Of a DNA stretch of 52,932 nt, positions 27,168 through 35,397 are shown in pieces. The first letter of the stretch is position 1; each line of letters starts with the position of its first letter. The notes beneath the pieces are model-generated. The model had not been told where the DNA came from. It was given only the letters and a program-made list of their open reading frames with translations, and ran no database searches. A program made the translations under genes and the position numbers. Source of the DNA: Spirochaetaceae bacterium (GTDB lineage: Bacteria; Spirochaetota; Spirochaetia; DSM-27196; SKKC01); the NCBI GenBank assembly GCA_007694005.1, contig RECN01000157.1, forward strand, positions 1-52,932. The letters run 5' to 3'.

Positions 27168-28235
27168 TCACGAAAGCAGCCGTATACGGGCGAAGATGTA
27201 GTCCAGAGAGTCTTCTTTTATGACGACCCGATAGAACGAGGTACCGTTGAGCTGTTCAGCGTGGAAGCGCCGGTAGCGAAGATATGTCTGGCTGCGTGTC
27301 GAGTCGAACCAGTATACAAGACGGATCGTCCTACCCTCGATTTCGATTCCGGTGATACCACGCTCACCGATCACCCCACCGGAGTTGAACATGCACGGAA
27401 CAACGAGATTAGCGTTGTACAGGCTCTCGTCGCTTTCCTCGAAGTGAGGGTCACCGCGCAGGGTTTCCAGCTCCGATTTGAGACTTGAGATCTGCCCTGC
27501 CAGGCGTTCACGGACCGGACCATCTGACTCGGTGTAACGTCGGCACATGAGCTCGATCTGGAACTTGATCGTATCAGCCTTACTGAGGCTCTCGAACAGG
27601 GGCCGGTGCGTATGCCCGATGACCGAGAGCACTTTTCGCACACTGGCGTAATGGTACACCCTTCGCTCGGTCTTAAAGCGTTTCCTGCTGTCGTGACTCA
27701 CCGTGACGTTCCCGATTCCGAGCGGATTGGCGAAATAGCGGAGGAAGAAGTTTATCCAGCGCTGCTTCTTCGGCGAAACATAGCGGGGATGTACCTGGTG
27801 CCCGTGAAAAATGAAGACATCTTCATCGTCGATGCGGTAGCGAAGCCCGTCGTGCAAAGGGAACGGCAGATCAGTGACGTCGGCCAGGGGATAGTCATGG
27901 TTCCCGATGATGCGATCCATCCCGACCTCTGCTCGATAGCGGTCAAAGATAGAGAACACTTCATGCCACTGGCGCTGTATGGAATGGAGCGAAAATCGCA
28001 ACAGTTCCTCTACGTCGCCGTTGAGAATGAGATGATGCTGTCGCGGGAGATACCAGTGTTCGAGCACTGAGGAGAACACCTCCGCGTTTTGCCTGAAGTC
28101 ATCGTTCTTTCCCCCATTACCCATGTGAAGGTCACTGAAGATGATGATGCGGCTCTCGGGTGTCAGACTGCGGATCGGCGCAGACGCGAAGATAGGATCA
28201 AGGTTACGAAAGCTGAAGTCTGCGTGTCGGTTCAT
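27168..28235 (-). CDS. Calcineurin-like metallophosphoesterase
   Basis: It is a 355-aa protein with all five family motifs: SDLHMG (Asp35, His37), NGDVEE (Asp74), GNHD (Asn112, His113), FHGHQ (about 144-147) and GHTHRP. It should bind two metals and cleave phosphoesters. The substrate cannot be read; the insertions between motifs do not match UDP-diacylglucosamine hydrolase or exonuclease SbcD as I know them. It begins 2 bp after the WD40 gene with no clear ribosome-binding site, so translation is probably coupled to it. Confidence 0.88.
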   Translation of the reverse strand: MNRHADFSFRNLDPIFASAPIRSLTPESRIIIFSDLHMGNGGKNDDFRQNAEVFSSVLEHWYLPRQHHLILNGDVEELLRFSLHSIQRQWHEVFSIFDRYRAEVGMDRIIGNHDYPLADVTDLPFPLHDGLRYRIDDEDVFIFHGHQVHPRYVSPKKQRWINFFLRYFANPLGIGNVTVSHDSRKRFKTERRVYHYASVRKVLSVIGHTHRPLFESLSKADTIKFQIELMCRRYTESDGPVRERLAGQISSLKSELETLRGDPHFEESDESLYNANLVVPCMFNSGGVIGERGITGIEIEGRTIRLVYWFDSTRSQTYLRYRRFHAEQLNGTSFYRVVIKEDSLDYIFARIRLLS

Positions 28236-28237
28236 AG

Positions 28238-29140
28238 TCAGATATTGCTGTATACGTTGAGTTCGCCGATATCCCAGATGTGCACACGCCGGTCGCCACT
28301 GCCTATCATGAGATATCGCCCGTCCGCGGAAAACTCAAGCGCGTACAGGGTTCGCGCCGGGAAGGGTATTTCGGCCACGCGGTTCATATCATCGGTGTCA
28401 AAAAGCAGTACGCTGCGATGGCCACCGACGGCCAGGAGCGAGCCATCGGGTGAATACGTCAAAGGATGCGTTGCGCTTCGTGGTAAAGACCGCTCGTACA
28501 GTACGGTCCAGTCCTCGACCGCACTGACGATGAGCCGTGAGTCAAAGCCTATGGTTACCAGAAACTCACCATCCCTGGAAAATGTCGGGGAGTACGCGGC
28601 GACTCTGTGATGCGGCAGCACTCTGAACGGCTCGAGGGACGGCACCGAAAGCAGTACGAGTTCACCGCCGTAGCCGGTCGTCACCACGTAGTCTCCCGTC
28701 GGAGAAAACGCAAGGCTGACAACAGAACGCTGCTCACCCCGCGCGCGAGCCAGTTCCCAACCGGTTTCCATGCTCCATAGAATGAGACGACTGTCGTGCC
28801 CGGTAGTAGCCAGAAGATAGCCATCCGGCGAAACCGCAAGATCGGACAAGGGTTTACGGTGTCCATCAAGCACAAACAGAGGCGCCATTTCCGGGAAGGT
28901 CCAGATAATGGCGGTTTTGTCGGCGCTGCCTGTGACGAGGCGGGTTCCTGTCTCGTTGAACGCCATACCAGTGATTCTGCGTTTATGCGCAGCAAACACC
29001 CCGCAGGGAAGCCATTGTCCGACGGTAAAGAGGTATATCTTAGCGTCCTTACCGCCCGCTGCGATGTATTCGTTATCGGGACTGGCGGCACAGGCATAGA
29101 ACGGGTTTTTTGGCAGTGAAAGTATTCCGCTCTCTCTCAT
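28238..29140 (-). CDS. Seven-bladed WD40-repeat protein
   Basis: It is a 300-aa protein built entirely of seven WD40-type repeats of about 40 residues, each with a hydrophobic-x-FSPDG-x-LL(A/V)T-x-G pattern. Only some end in the WD-like pair (the last reads VHIWDIG). It should fold as one closed beta-propeller used as a protein-binding platform. It has no signal peptide, so it is cytoplasmic. ATG 29140 is chosen because GAGAGGTGG lies about 10 nt upstream; a TTG farther upstream lacks one. It heads the operon with the metallophosphoesterase, which may be its partner. Confidence 0.87.
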   Translation of the reverse strand: MRESGILSLPKNPFYACAASPDNEYIAAGGKDAKIYLFTVGQWLPCGVFAAHKRRITGMAFNETGTRLVTGSADKTAIIWTFPEMAPLFVLDGHRKPLSDLAVSPDGYLLATTGHDSRLILWSMETGWELARARGEQRSVVSLAFSPTGDYVVTTGYGGELVLLSVPSLEPFRVLPHHRVAAYSPTFSRDGEFLVTIGFDSRLIVSAVEDWTVLYERSLPRSATHPLTYSPDGSLLAVGGHRSVLLFDTDDMNRVAEIPFPARTLYALEFSADGRYLMIGSGDRRVHIWDIGELNVYSNI

Positions 29141-29256
29141 ATCAAGGCCACCTCTCTCAAGGATACGCGCAGCGTCGAGGGAAGGCAAGTAATTCGCATG
29201 ACATCCGTGTTATCATCTGAAGAAGCGAAGCGACCGATACTGGAATTGGAGCAGTT

Positions 29257-31071
29257 GTGAGCAACGATACAATGGACATATTTCCCCCGGAGTACGTGAG
29301 TTTCAGTTCACGGGATCGAGATCAGTTTCTGAGCCAGCTTGGAACCTTTACAAGCGATGAAAGGGCTCTCTTTCACCGGATGTGCTCGGCATGGCAGCCG
29401 CTCATACCGGTTGAGCGTTTTGTCGCTCAGATGCCGGGAGACAGCGGCGACGTTCTGCGGACGAGTCTGAGCCTCATGGCCAAACTCTGGCGGTCCCGGG
29501 TAGCAGTACTTATTACGAAACCCGAAGGCGATGACCGCACACCTGTGTCCATCGCTCTGACCGACGAGCGGGCACCGCGGTACTATGAACTTTCGCTCGA
29601 AGAGCTGCTTGACCGTTTTCGCGCGCACGTATCGCTCAGGCTTCCCCTCGAAGCAGCATTGCAGGAGGAAGGCCTTGAGATTCCGGAGGAGTTCTACACC
29701 AATATTACAACCGTCGAACTCACGAGCCTTGTTGCCGGCGACACCTCGCCACCCGCCATATGCCGCATCAGCACCCCGGGTGGGGCCCACATCATGGTCC
29801 CGGGATCGCGTCTGAGGAGCTTTCCGGGCTTCGCCATACAGCGCATTCGCTATGATCTGACGAACAGTAATCTTGCCGCCGCCGTTTCACGCATACTTCA
29901 CTCGAGCATCACAGAGCTCCGACAGGGTATTACCAACAAGGATCCCCGGTTCTGGTTTTCGCTCACCGGAACGGTTCTCTCAAATCGGGATGCTCTGGAA
30001 GCTCAACGCTCGATTCCCGTATCGCGAGATTTTTTTGTCGCCTCCGAGTTCCTCCATGCCTACGTCGATGGTCAGCTCACGAATCTGAGGCGAAAGAAAG
30101 AACTCGACACGCGCATACGCGAAGACTGCAAGACGGTACTCACGAGCATCGCCTCTCGAAGCGAAGGATACATAGGTCGTGACGAGCTTGAGCAGCTCCT
30201 TGACGGCTTCAAAGAGGAGTACGATGAGCAGTTTCCCCAGTTTCGGAGCCGTTTTCTCGATACCGCGCTTACCGCACCTTCGCGGAAGGTCGTCGGCGAA
30301 CTCGTCGAGCTGACCGATGGATTTTTTCATCGGCAATCGATTTACCGTTTCTTTATCGATGAACTCGAACAGACCGCGCGGGTCTACAGCGAAACGTATC
30401 GCTCCATGCTGTCGCAGCATATACGAAGCGGTTCACGCGAACACAGAGACGTGTTCTTCAGTCGCGAGGGGCTCGTCACCGACATTCGCGATCGCCTGAA
30501 ACTGGATAACCCCCGACTTTTCGAACTCCTGAACAGTCCCGATGTGGTTGCTGAAGCGATAGTAATCTGGGCACGGGAGCAGGGTCCTATTAAGGACGTC
30601 GAGGAGCTGAAACGCATCATGCAGCGTCATTTCATGCCGGGAACGACGCAGTTCTACGATCTGGCAGTACTGTTTGATCTGAACCTGCTCGAGCTTTTCG
30701 ACCGTTCGTTCCGCAGCCTTTCACCGCTGCGTCAGATCTTTTACCGGCTCTTCGGCAGACACGAAGCACTACGCAACCGTTTCGTCGAAGAGGCGTCAAA
30801 GGCGACTCTGCCACCGAAAGCCTCCCGGGAACCGTCATCCGCAGCGAAGCCGCCGAAGCAGCGGGATCAACGGGAGTCTGTCCGACCCGGCCGCAGGAAT
30901 CAGGCGCCAGGCGGCGGCGCCGCGTCACAATCGGGTCGGCCCGCCCCGCCTGCAACATCCCCCGCACAGCAGCGCGACAAAGCGGGCACCAGGCCCTCAC
31001 CGTCAAAACAGTACACGCGTCGCGATCAGGACAAGGCCTGGGACGAGTTCAAGAAACGAATCGGCGACTGA
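29257..31071 (+). CDS. Large hypothetical protein with disordered basic C-terminal region
   Basis: It is a 604-aa protein with no domain that I recognise. Residues 1 to about 515 are mixed alpha/beta and mostly helical in the second half. Residues about 519-590 are a Pro/Ala/Arg/Ser-rich disordered tail, ending in a short charged helix (DKAWDEFKKRIGD). It has no signal peptide or membrane segment. GTG 29257 is chosen because GGAG lies 5 nt upstream, while ATG 29272 is 20 nt away. It is divergent from the WD40 operon (116-bp gap). It is probably lineage-restricted. Confidence 0.7.
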   Translation: MSNDTMDIFPPEYVSFSSRDRDQFLSQLGTFTSDERALFHRMCSAWQPLIPVERFVAQMPGDSGDVLRTSLSLMAKLWRSRVAVLITKPEGDDRTPVSIALTDERAPRYYELSLEELLDRFRAHVSLRLPLEAALQEEGLEIPEEFYTNITTVELTSLVAGDTSPPAICRISTPGGAHIMVPGSRLRSFPGFAIQRIRYDLTNSNLAAAVSRILHSSITELRQGITNKDPRFWFSLTGTVLSNRDALEAQRSIPVSRDFFVASEFLHAYVDGQLTNLRRKKELDTRIREDCKTVLTSIASRSEGYIGRDELEQLLDGFKEEYDEQFPQFRSRFLDTALTAPSRKVVGELVELTDGFFHRQSIYRFFIDELEQTARVYSETYRSMLSQHIRSGSREHRDVFFSREGLVTDIRDRLKLDNPRLFELLNSPDVVAEAIVIWAREQGPIKDVEELKRIMQRHFMPGTTQFYDLAVLFDLNLLELFDRSFRSLSPLRQIFYRLFGRHEALRNRFVEEASKATLPPKASREPSSAAKPPKQRDQRESVRPGRRNQAPGGGAASQSGRPAPPATSPAQQRDKAGTRPSPSKQYTRRDQDKAWDEFKKRIGD

Positions 31072-31076
31072 GCAGC

Positions 31077-31113
31077 GACGCCGTAGATCATGCGTCAATT
31101 GATCAACGGCGTC
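31077..31113. terminator. Strong hairpin between convergent genes (no U-tract)
   Basis: GACGCCGT (31077-31084) pairs with ACGGCGTC (31106-31113). An inner GATCA/TGATC stem extends it across a single A.A mismatch, closing a 9-nt loop. It covers the whole 31-bp gap between the 604-aa gene and the flavoprotein gene and enters the latter's last codons. No T-run occurs on either strand. It probably marks a bidirectional transcript end. Confidence 0.45.
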
Positions 31114-32659
31114 GTCGGAGGTCCTTCTTCAGCGTATGGGCACACGCGTACCCGGGGGCACCGAAGATACCACCGCCCGGATGCATGCCGGCGTTCGCCA
31201 TGAAAAGCCCCCGAAGTGGTGTCTTGTAGCGGGAGAGCTCCGGCAAGGGGCGAAACATGAACATCTGATCGGTCGTCATTTCTACGTGCATCACGTTCGC
31301 ATTCGGCATGTTGTGTTTTGCTTCAATGTCCAGAGGGCTCTGTATATACCAGTCGATAAGCTCATCCGATGCTCCCGGTGCGAATCGGTCTACGACCTTG
31401 AGAAGTTTTTTCGCTTCCCGTTCCCGTATGTCCGGCCATTTCAGGCCATCGCGCAGCTTGTACGGGTAGTACTGCCCCCAGACAAAGAGAGTGTGTTTCC
31501 CCGCAGGGGCAAGGGTCGGGTCGATGCGGCTGAAGGTCATCGCGATTGCAGCCGGATTCTCCGATGGCAGACCTTTCAGGTAGTCAGCGTAGGAATCGAT
31601 GAGGTACTGCTCAGTGGGACAGAGGAGCTGCATCCCCTTGAGAATTTCGTCTTCATTGCCGTCTGAAAGGCGATACTTTGGAAGCTCATTGACGGCGCAT
31701 CTGAGCACCATGCCAAACCCGTTTCCAACACGGATCGTATCGAGGCGACGATTAAGATCCGGGGGGGTCCAGTCTGCTAACAGCTGCTTGAAGGTCACCC
31801 AGATGTGGGCGTTACTCACAACGCGCCTCGCGGTGTACTTATTTCCGTTCTCAAGCTCTATCCCGGCAGCGCGGCCCTGCTCCACCAGAATGCGGGATAC
31901 AGGGACTCCGGCATGCACCTCGCCACCGTGATCCCGAATGTAGGCGGCAAGCGCCTGCGTCAGCATGCCACTGCCACCTCGCGGCCGGGCGGGGCCTTTC
32001 TTGTGCACAACCGAGTGCCAGGCGACAAACTCACTGGTAACCGTATCCGTCGGTGGCGGTCCGCTTTGCGCTCCCCACCACGCCAGCGCTGCCCGCATCT
32101 TCTCGCTCTCGAAGGTATCACTCAGCAGCTTTCCGTAACTCTGAAATATCTTTCGGAGCATATCGATCTTGTCGGCGCCGCGCTCGTTTATCCGGCGGAA
32201 CATAAAGGTCTTACCGATGTTGCTGAATGTCGGTTCTTTCTGGAAGAACTCGAAAATACCTTCGTTCAGCGGTTGCCATTGGCGAATAAATGCACGGTAC
32301 GCTTCCGCGTCGTGATCGCTGACCCGTGCGATGCTCTCACAGGTCCGGTCAAGATCCTGATAAAACGAGATCGATGTACCGTCTTCAAAAGGGGCAGACA
32401 TGAACGGGTCGAGCGGAATGTAATCAAGCCCGTAGCGGTCGAGTTCGAGGTCGGACACGATCGGCGTGTGATGTATCATAAAGTGCGCTGAACCTCCAAC
32501 GTCCATCTGGAAGCCACCGAACATTTCTTCGGTGCACACCGCGCCTCCAATAGTATCGCGACGTTCGAAGACCACTACCTTGTAGCCCCATTTTGCGAGG
32601 TAGGCAGCGGTGACAAGACCGTTATGCCCACTGCCGACAACAATTACATCTGCATCCAT
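31103..32659 (-). CDS. FAD-dependent oxidoreductase, phytoene desaturase-like (COG1233 type)
   Basis: It is a 518-aa flavoprotein. It has an N-terminal FAD motif VIVVGSGHNGLVTAAYLA and FERRDTIGGAV, and the C-terminal GGGIFGAPGYACAHTL signature of the CrtI/PYROXD2-like group. It could act on a carotenoid or another unsaturated lipid-like substrate. No phytoene synthase or other carotenoid gene is present here, so carotenoid biosynthesis is not established. ATG 32659 (MDADVIVV) is preferred over in-frame upstream starts at 32677 and 32698, which add residues absent from the family core; ribosome-binding sites are weak for all. Confidence 0.82.
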   Translation of the reverse strand: MDADVIVVGSGHNGLVTAAYLAKWGYKVVVFERRDTIGGAVCTEEMFGGFQMDVGGSAHFMIHHTPIVSDLELDRYGLDYIPLDPFMSAPFEDGTSISFYQDLDRTCESIARVSDHDAEAYRAFIRQWQPLNEGIFEFFQKEPTFSNIGKTFMFRRINERGADKIDMLRKIFQSYGKLLSDTFESEKMRAALAWWGAQSGPPPTDTVTSEFVAWHSVVHKKGPARPRGGSGMLTQALAAYIRDHGGEVHAGVPVSRILVEQGRAAGIELENGNKYTARRVVSNAHIWVTFKQLLADWTPPDLNRRLDTIRVGNGFGMVLRCAVNELPKYRLSDGNEDEILKGMQLLCPTEQYLIDSYADYLKGLPSENPAAIAMTFSRIDPTLAPAGKHTLFVWGQYYPYKLRDGLKWPDIREREAKKLLKVVDRFAPGASDELIDWYIQSPLDIEAKHNMPNANVMHVEMTTDQMFMFRPLPELSRYKTPLRGLFMANAGMHPGGGIFGAPGYACAHTLKKDLRRRR

Positions 32660-32761
32660 AGTCCCCGTAATATGCATTGAAGGCGACCGGTCGGACAAGT
32701 CTGCATGTCGTGGCCGTGCATCGCCTTGCCGAGACGGAGAAGCTTGTGCACACTAACGGAC

Positions 32762-33913
32762 ATGGTCGCAACGCGTTTACTCATCGTTGGTGGGGGGATA
32801 CACGGCACTTTTTTTGCCCGCGCCCTGACGCAGGAAGCCGGGTTCGCGGCCGACGATCTGATCGTCCTCGACCCGTGGAACAAGCCCGCGCAGGCCTGGC
32901 GACGTCGCTGCCATACCGTCGGCATGACACATCTGCGAAGCACATCGAGCCATAACATGGGAACGGATTTTCGTTCCCTGCGACGATGGGCCGCTGAACG
33001 GGGGTACGACCCCGAGGTGCATTTTCGGGAACCGTATGCACGACCGAGTCTTGAGGTCTTTCACGCTCATCTTGACCATCTCATAGACACAACGGGTATC
33101 GATGCACGATACAGGACGGGTACGGCGCAGAGGCTGCGTAGAAACGGCCGGTCGTGGATGGTCGATACCGAAACAGAAACGATTGCGGCCGAATCCGTCC
33201 TTCTCGCCACCGGCCCTGGAAAGCCGAAACTTCCCGCATGGGCGCATAGACCACAGATCCGTCACGTGTACGATGCCGACATTGAAGACGCTGAAGCAGA
33301 CGACCGGAATATCGCGGTAATCGGAGGCGGAATCAGCGCCTGGCAGTACGCCTGTCGTCGCTCGGTACGGAACACGGTCACCGTCCTGAGTCCGCACGAG
33401 ATACGCCGTTCCATGTTCGATTCGGATCCAGGTTATATGGGGCCGAAGAAACTACGCGGTTTCCTGCAGAAGACAGTGCCTGATCGTGAGACCGAACTCA
33501 TCGACGCCCGGCGTCCGGGTTCGATCCCTCCGGATCTGGAAACGAAAGTTCGCGCGCGTATCGCTGACAAATCGCTCCGGTTTCTGGTCTGTAACATTCG
33601 ATCCATGGTCAGCGACACCTCGGGGATCACGCTTACGACTACTGCTTCCGCCACGCTCGGCCCGTTTGACGAGGTTATCTGTGCGACCGGATTCTGCGGA
33701 CAACACGCTGCAGACAGTCTGATCGCGTCAACGGCGGTCGATGCGGGGTTTCCGTGTTCCGATAGCGGCTACCCCCTGCTACAGCCGGATCTCAGCTGGA
33801 GCGAAGGCCTGTACGTGAGCGGGGGGGCGGCAGCACTGACGCTCGGACCGACTGCCGGAAACATTATCGGAGCGCACAAAGCCTTCGCCATGCTCCGGGA
33901 TACCCTGACTTAG
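32762..33913 (+). CDS. FAD/NAD(P)-binding oxidoreductase, N-hydroxylase/flavin-monooxygenase-like
   Basis: It is a 383-aa protein with two dinucleotide-binding loops: LLIVGGGIHGTFFARAL at the N-terminus for FAD, and IAVIGGGISAWQYA near residue 180 for NAD(P)H. A late ATGFCG segment fits the flavin-monooxygenase or SidA/PvdA-like fold. The substrate is unknown. It is divergent from the CrtI-like gene (102-bp gap) and may work with it. Its stop overlaps the stop of the convergent J-protein gene by 4 bp. ATG 32762 lacks a good ribosome-binding site. Confidence 0.75.
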   Translation: MVATRLLIVGGGIHGTFFARALTQEAGFAADDLIVLDPWNKPAQAWRRRCHTVGMTHLRSTSSHNMGTDFRSLRRWAAERGYDPEVHFREPYARPSLEVFHAHLDHLIDTTGIDARYRTGTAQRLRRNGRSWMVDTETETIAAESVLLATGPGKPKLPAWAHRPQIRHVYDADIEDAEADDRNIAVIGGGISAWQYACRRSVRNTVTVLSPHEIRRSMFDSDPGYMGPKKLRGFLQKTVPDRETELIDARRPGSIPPDLETKVRARIADKSLRFLVCNIRSMVSDTSGITLTTTASATLGPFDEVICATGFCGQHAADSLIASTAVDAGFPCSDSGYPLLQPDLSWSEGLYVSGGAAALTLGPTAGNIIGAHKAFAMLRDTLT

Positions 33914-34608
33914 CCGAGAAAGCTGTCTGTGGCGTTCTGTTTCAGGGTGAAGTGAGCGTAAAGCAGCTCGTAGGCGTCGTAGAGTTCTCTGAACCGGCGC
34001 GGGTCGCCGCCGACGTCAGGATGCTCGATTTTTACAAGATGCCGGAAGCGCTCCTGTAGTCTGCGCAGGCTCGCATCCTGTGGAAGTCCAAGCCTTCGCG
34101 CCGCCTCAAGCAGCTGCTCGTGATTCCGGGCCGCATCGAGCACACCATCGAGAATCAGCCGGAGACCCGAAGCGTCCATTCGCTTCAGATTCCGTCGGTC
34201 AAGATAGTATGACCTCATGTCGCCGTGGCGAACGCTACCATCGCGTTCGGCGGCAGCAACAAGCGTTTTATGAGTCACGCAGTACGTCCCTGCCGCGGGT
34301 CTGTTGCAGAACCGTTCATGCTCCTCATCAAACCACGCACAGCGTCCCTCACCCGGCACCGATACCACGCTGACATGTGCCATTCCGACGTGTAGGTACT
34401 TTCCGGGAAGTCCGCTTTCAGCGAGCAGATAGAGCGCATGATAGAGCTCGAAGTGCTCCCGAAAGAGTCTGAGGTCATCGGACTCGGGTTCGTCCGGCTG
34501 CCGAAGCGAAACGAAGCGCAGGAGGTGGATTTCGTCGATGCGACCCTCTGTTTCGCTCAGGCAATGAACGAGTCCGTTTATGTCAACGACGCCTGCGGAG
34601 TCCGACAC
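33910..34608 (-). CDS. J-domain protein with C-terminal J domain and CCCH cluster
   Basis: It is a 232-aa protein. A J domain occupies about residues 178-222, with the Hsp70-activating HPD at 196-198. The Gly/Phe region, the DnaJ zinc domain and the substrate-binding domain are missing, so it is a specialised class III co-chaperone. The N-terminal two thirds are unfamiliar but hold Cys90, Cys101, Cys110 and His113, a possible zinc site. The start GTG 34608 lies 7 nt after the SDR stop with AAGG adjacent; start confidence is moderate. It is the last gene of the cyclase-SDR-J operon. Confidence 0.75.
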   Translation of the reverse strand: MSDSAGVVDINGLVHCLSETEGRIDEIHLLRFVSLRQPDEPESDDLRLFREHFELYHALYLLAESGLPGKYLHVGMAHVSVVSVPGEGRCAWFDEEHERFCNRPAAGTYCVTHKTLVAAAERDGSVRHGDMRSYYLDRRNLKRMDASGLRLILDGVLDAARNHEQLLEAARRLGLPQDASLRRLQERFRHLVKIEHPDVGGDPRRFRELYDAYELLYAHFTLKQNATDSFLG

Positions 34609-34615
34609 CTTAAGT

Positions 34616-35317
34616 CTACAGTCCGCTGATCCGGGACATACCCCCGTCGACACCGAGCACCTGTGCGGTAACCCAGCCCGATCGTGGGGTGAGCAGATAG
34701 GTGACCGCCTCGGCCATGTCGTCAACCGTGCCGACTCGTTTCAGCGGATGTCTTTCAGCCGACCGTTCCCGTTTTTTGTCGTTGTCCAGAAGCTTCGCAG
34801 CCAGCGGCGTATCGGTCAGCGACGGAGCGATGACGTTGACCCGGACGTTTTTCGGCGCCAGCTCGGCGGCTAGTGATCGGGCAAGCCCCTCGACTCCTGC
34901 TTTCGCCGCTGCGATTGACGTGTGAAAGTTCATCCCCGTGGTCGCAGCAACCGTGGACACGAGCACCACCGACGCTCCGTGTCCGTCGGCAATACGGGGA
35001 AGCACCGCCTGTAGAACTCTCACCGCTCCCAATACGTTTACGTTGTAATCGTGTGCGAATGCTTCAGCTTTCAGCCCGCGAAACGGTGCAAGCTGTATGT
35101 TCCCGGGCGCGTAAAATACACCGTCCAAAGCGTCCGGAACCGGCAGATCGTCCGGCAGGTCCTCAGTCACATCGACCTGTGCGTATTCCGGATCGCCGGA
35201 CTCGTAGGAGGGTTTTTCGCGACGCGCCCATACGGTAACAGCGTGTCCGTCGGCGAGAAGTCTCTCGACAACAGCCTTTCCGATGCCACTTGAACCACCA
35301 ACAACTAAGTATGTCAT
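34616..35317 (-). CDS. Short-chain dehydrogenase/reductase family protein lacking the catalytic Tyr
   Basis: It is a 233-aa Rossmann SDR. It has the cofactor loop VVGGSSGIGKAVVE, an APG motif in place of NNAG, and a conserved NVRVNVIAPSLTDTPLA followed by a VDGG end. The YxxxK motif reads IAAAK (within HTSIAAAKAG), so the Tyr is absent while Lys remains. This is not a frame error, as flanking sequence is intact; I recall a subgroup of SDRs with this pattern. ATG 35317 is chosen; a TTG 36 nt upstream is unlikely. It lies between the cyclase and J-protein genes. Confidence 0.82.
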   Translation of the reverse strand: MTYLVVGGSSGIGKAVVERLLADGHAVTVWARREKPSYESGDPEYAQVDVTEDLPDDLPVPDALDGVFYAPGNIQLAPFRGLKAEAFAHDYNVNVLGAVRVLQAVLPRIADGHGASVVLVSTVAATTGMNFHTSIAAAKAGVEGLARSLAAELAPKNVRVNVIAPSLTDTPLAAKLLDNDKKRERSAERHPLKRVGTVDDMAEAVTYLLTPRSGWVTAQVLGVDGGMSRISGL

Positions 35318-35358
35318 GTCCGAAAGATAGGCAGGAAATGAGGGAACAGGCAAACGCT

Positions 35359-35397
35359 CGCTCAGGCCGTCTCGATGAGGCGCTCAGGCCGTCTCGA
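35359..35397. repeat. 22-bp tandem duplication across the cyclase stop codon
   Basis: The 17-mer CGCTCAGGCCGTCTCGA occurs at 35359-35375 and again at 35381-35397, a 22-bp period. The second copy contains the cyclase stop codon and last codons, so the 3' end of that gene has been duplicated just downstream. It looks like a slippage event. Confidence 0.8.
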
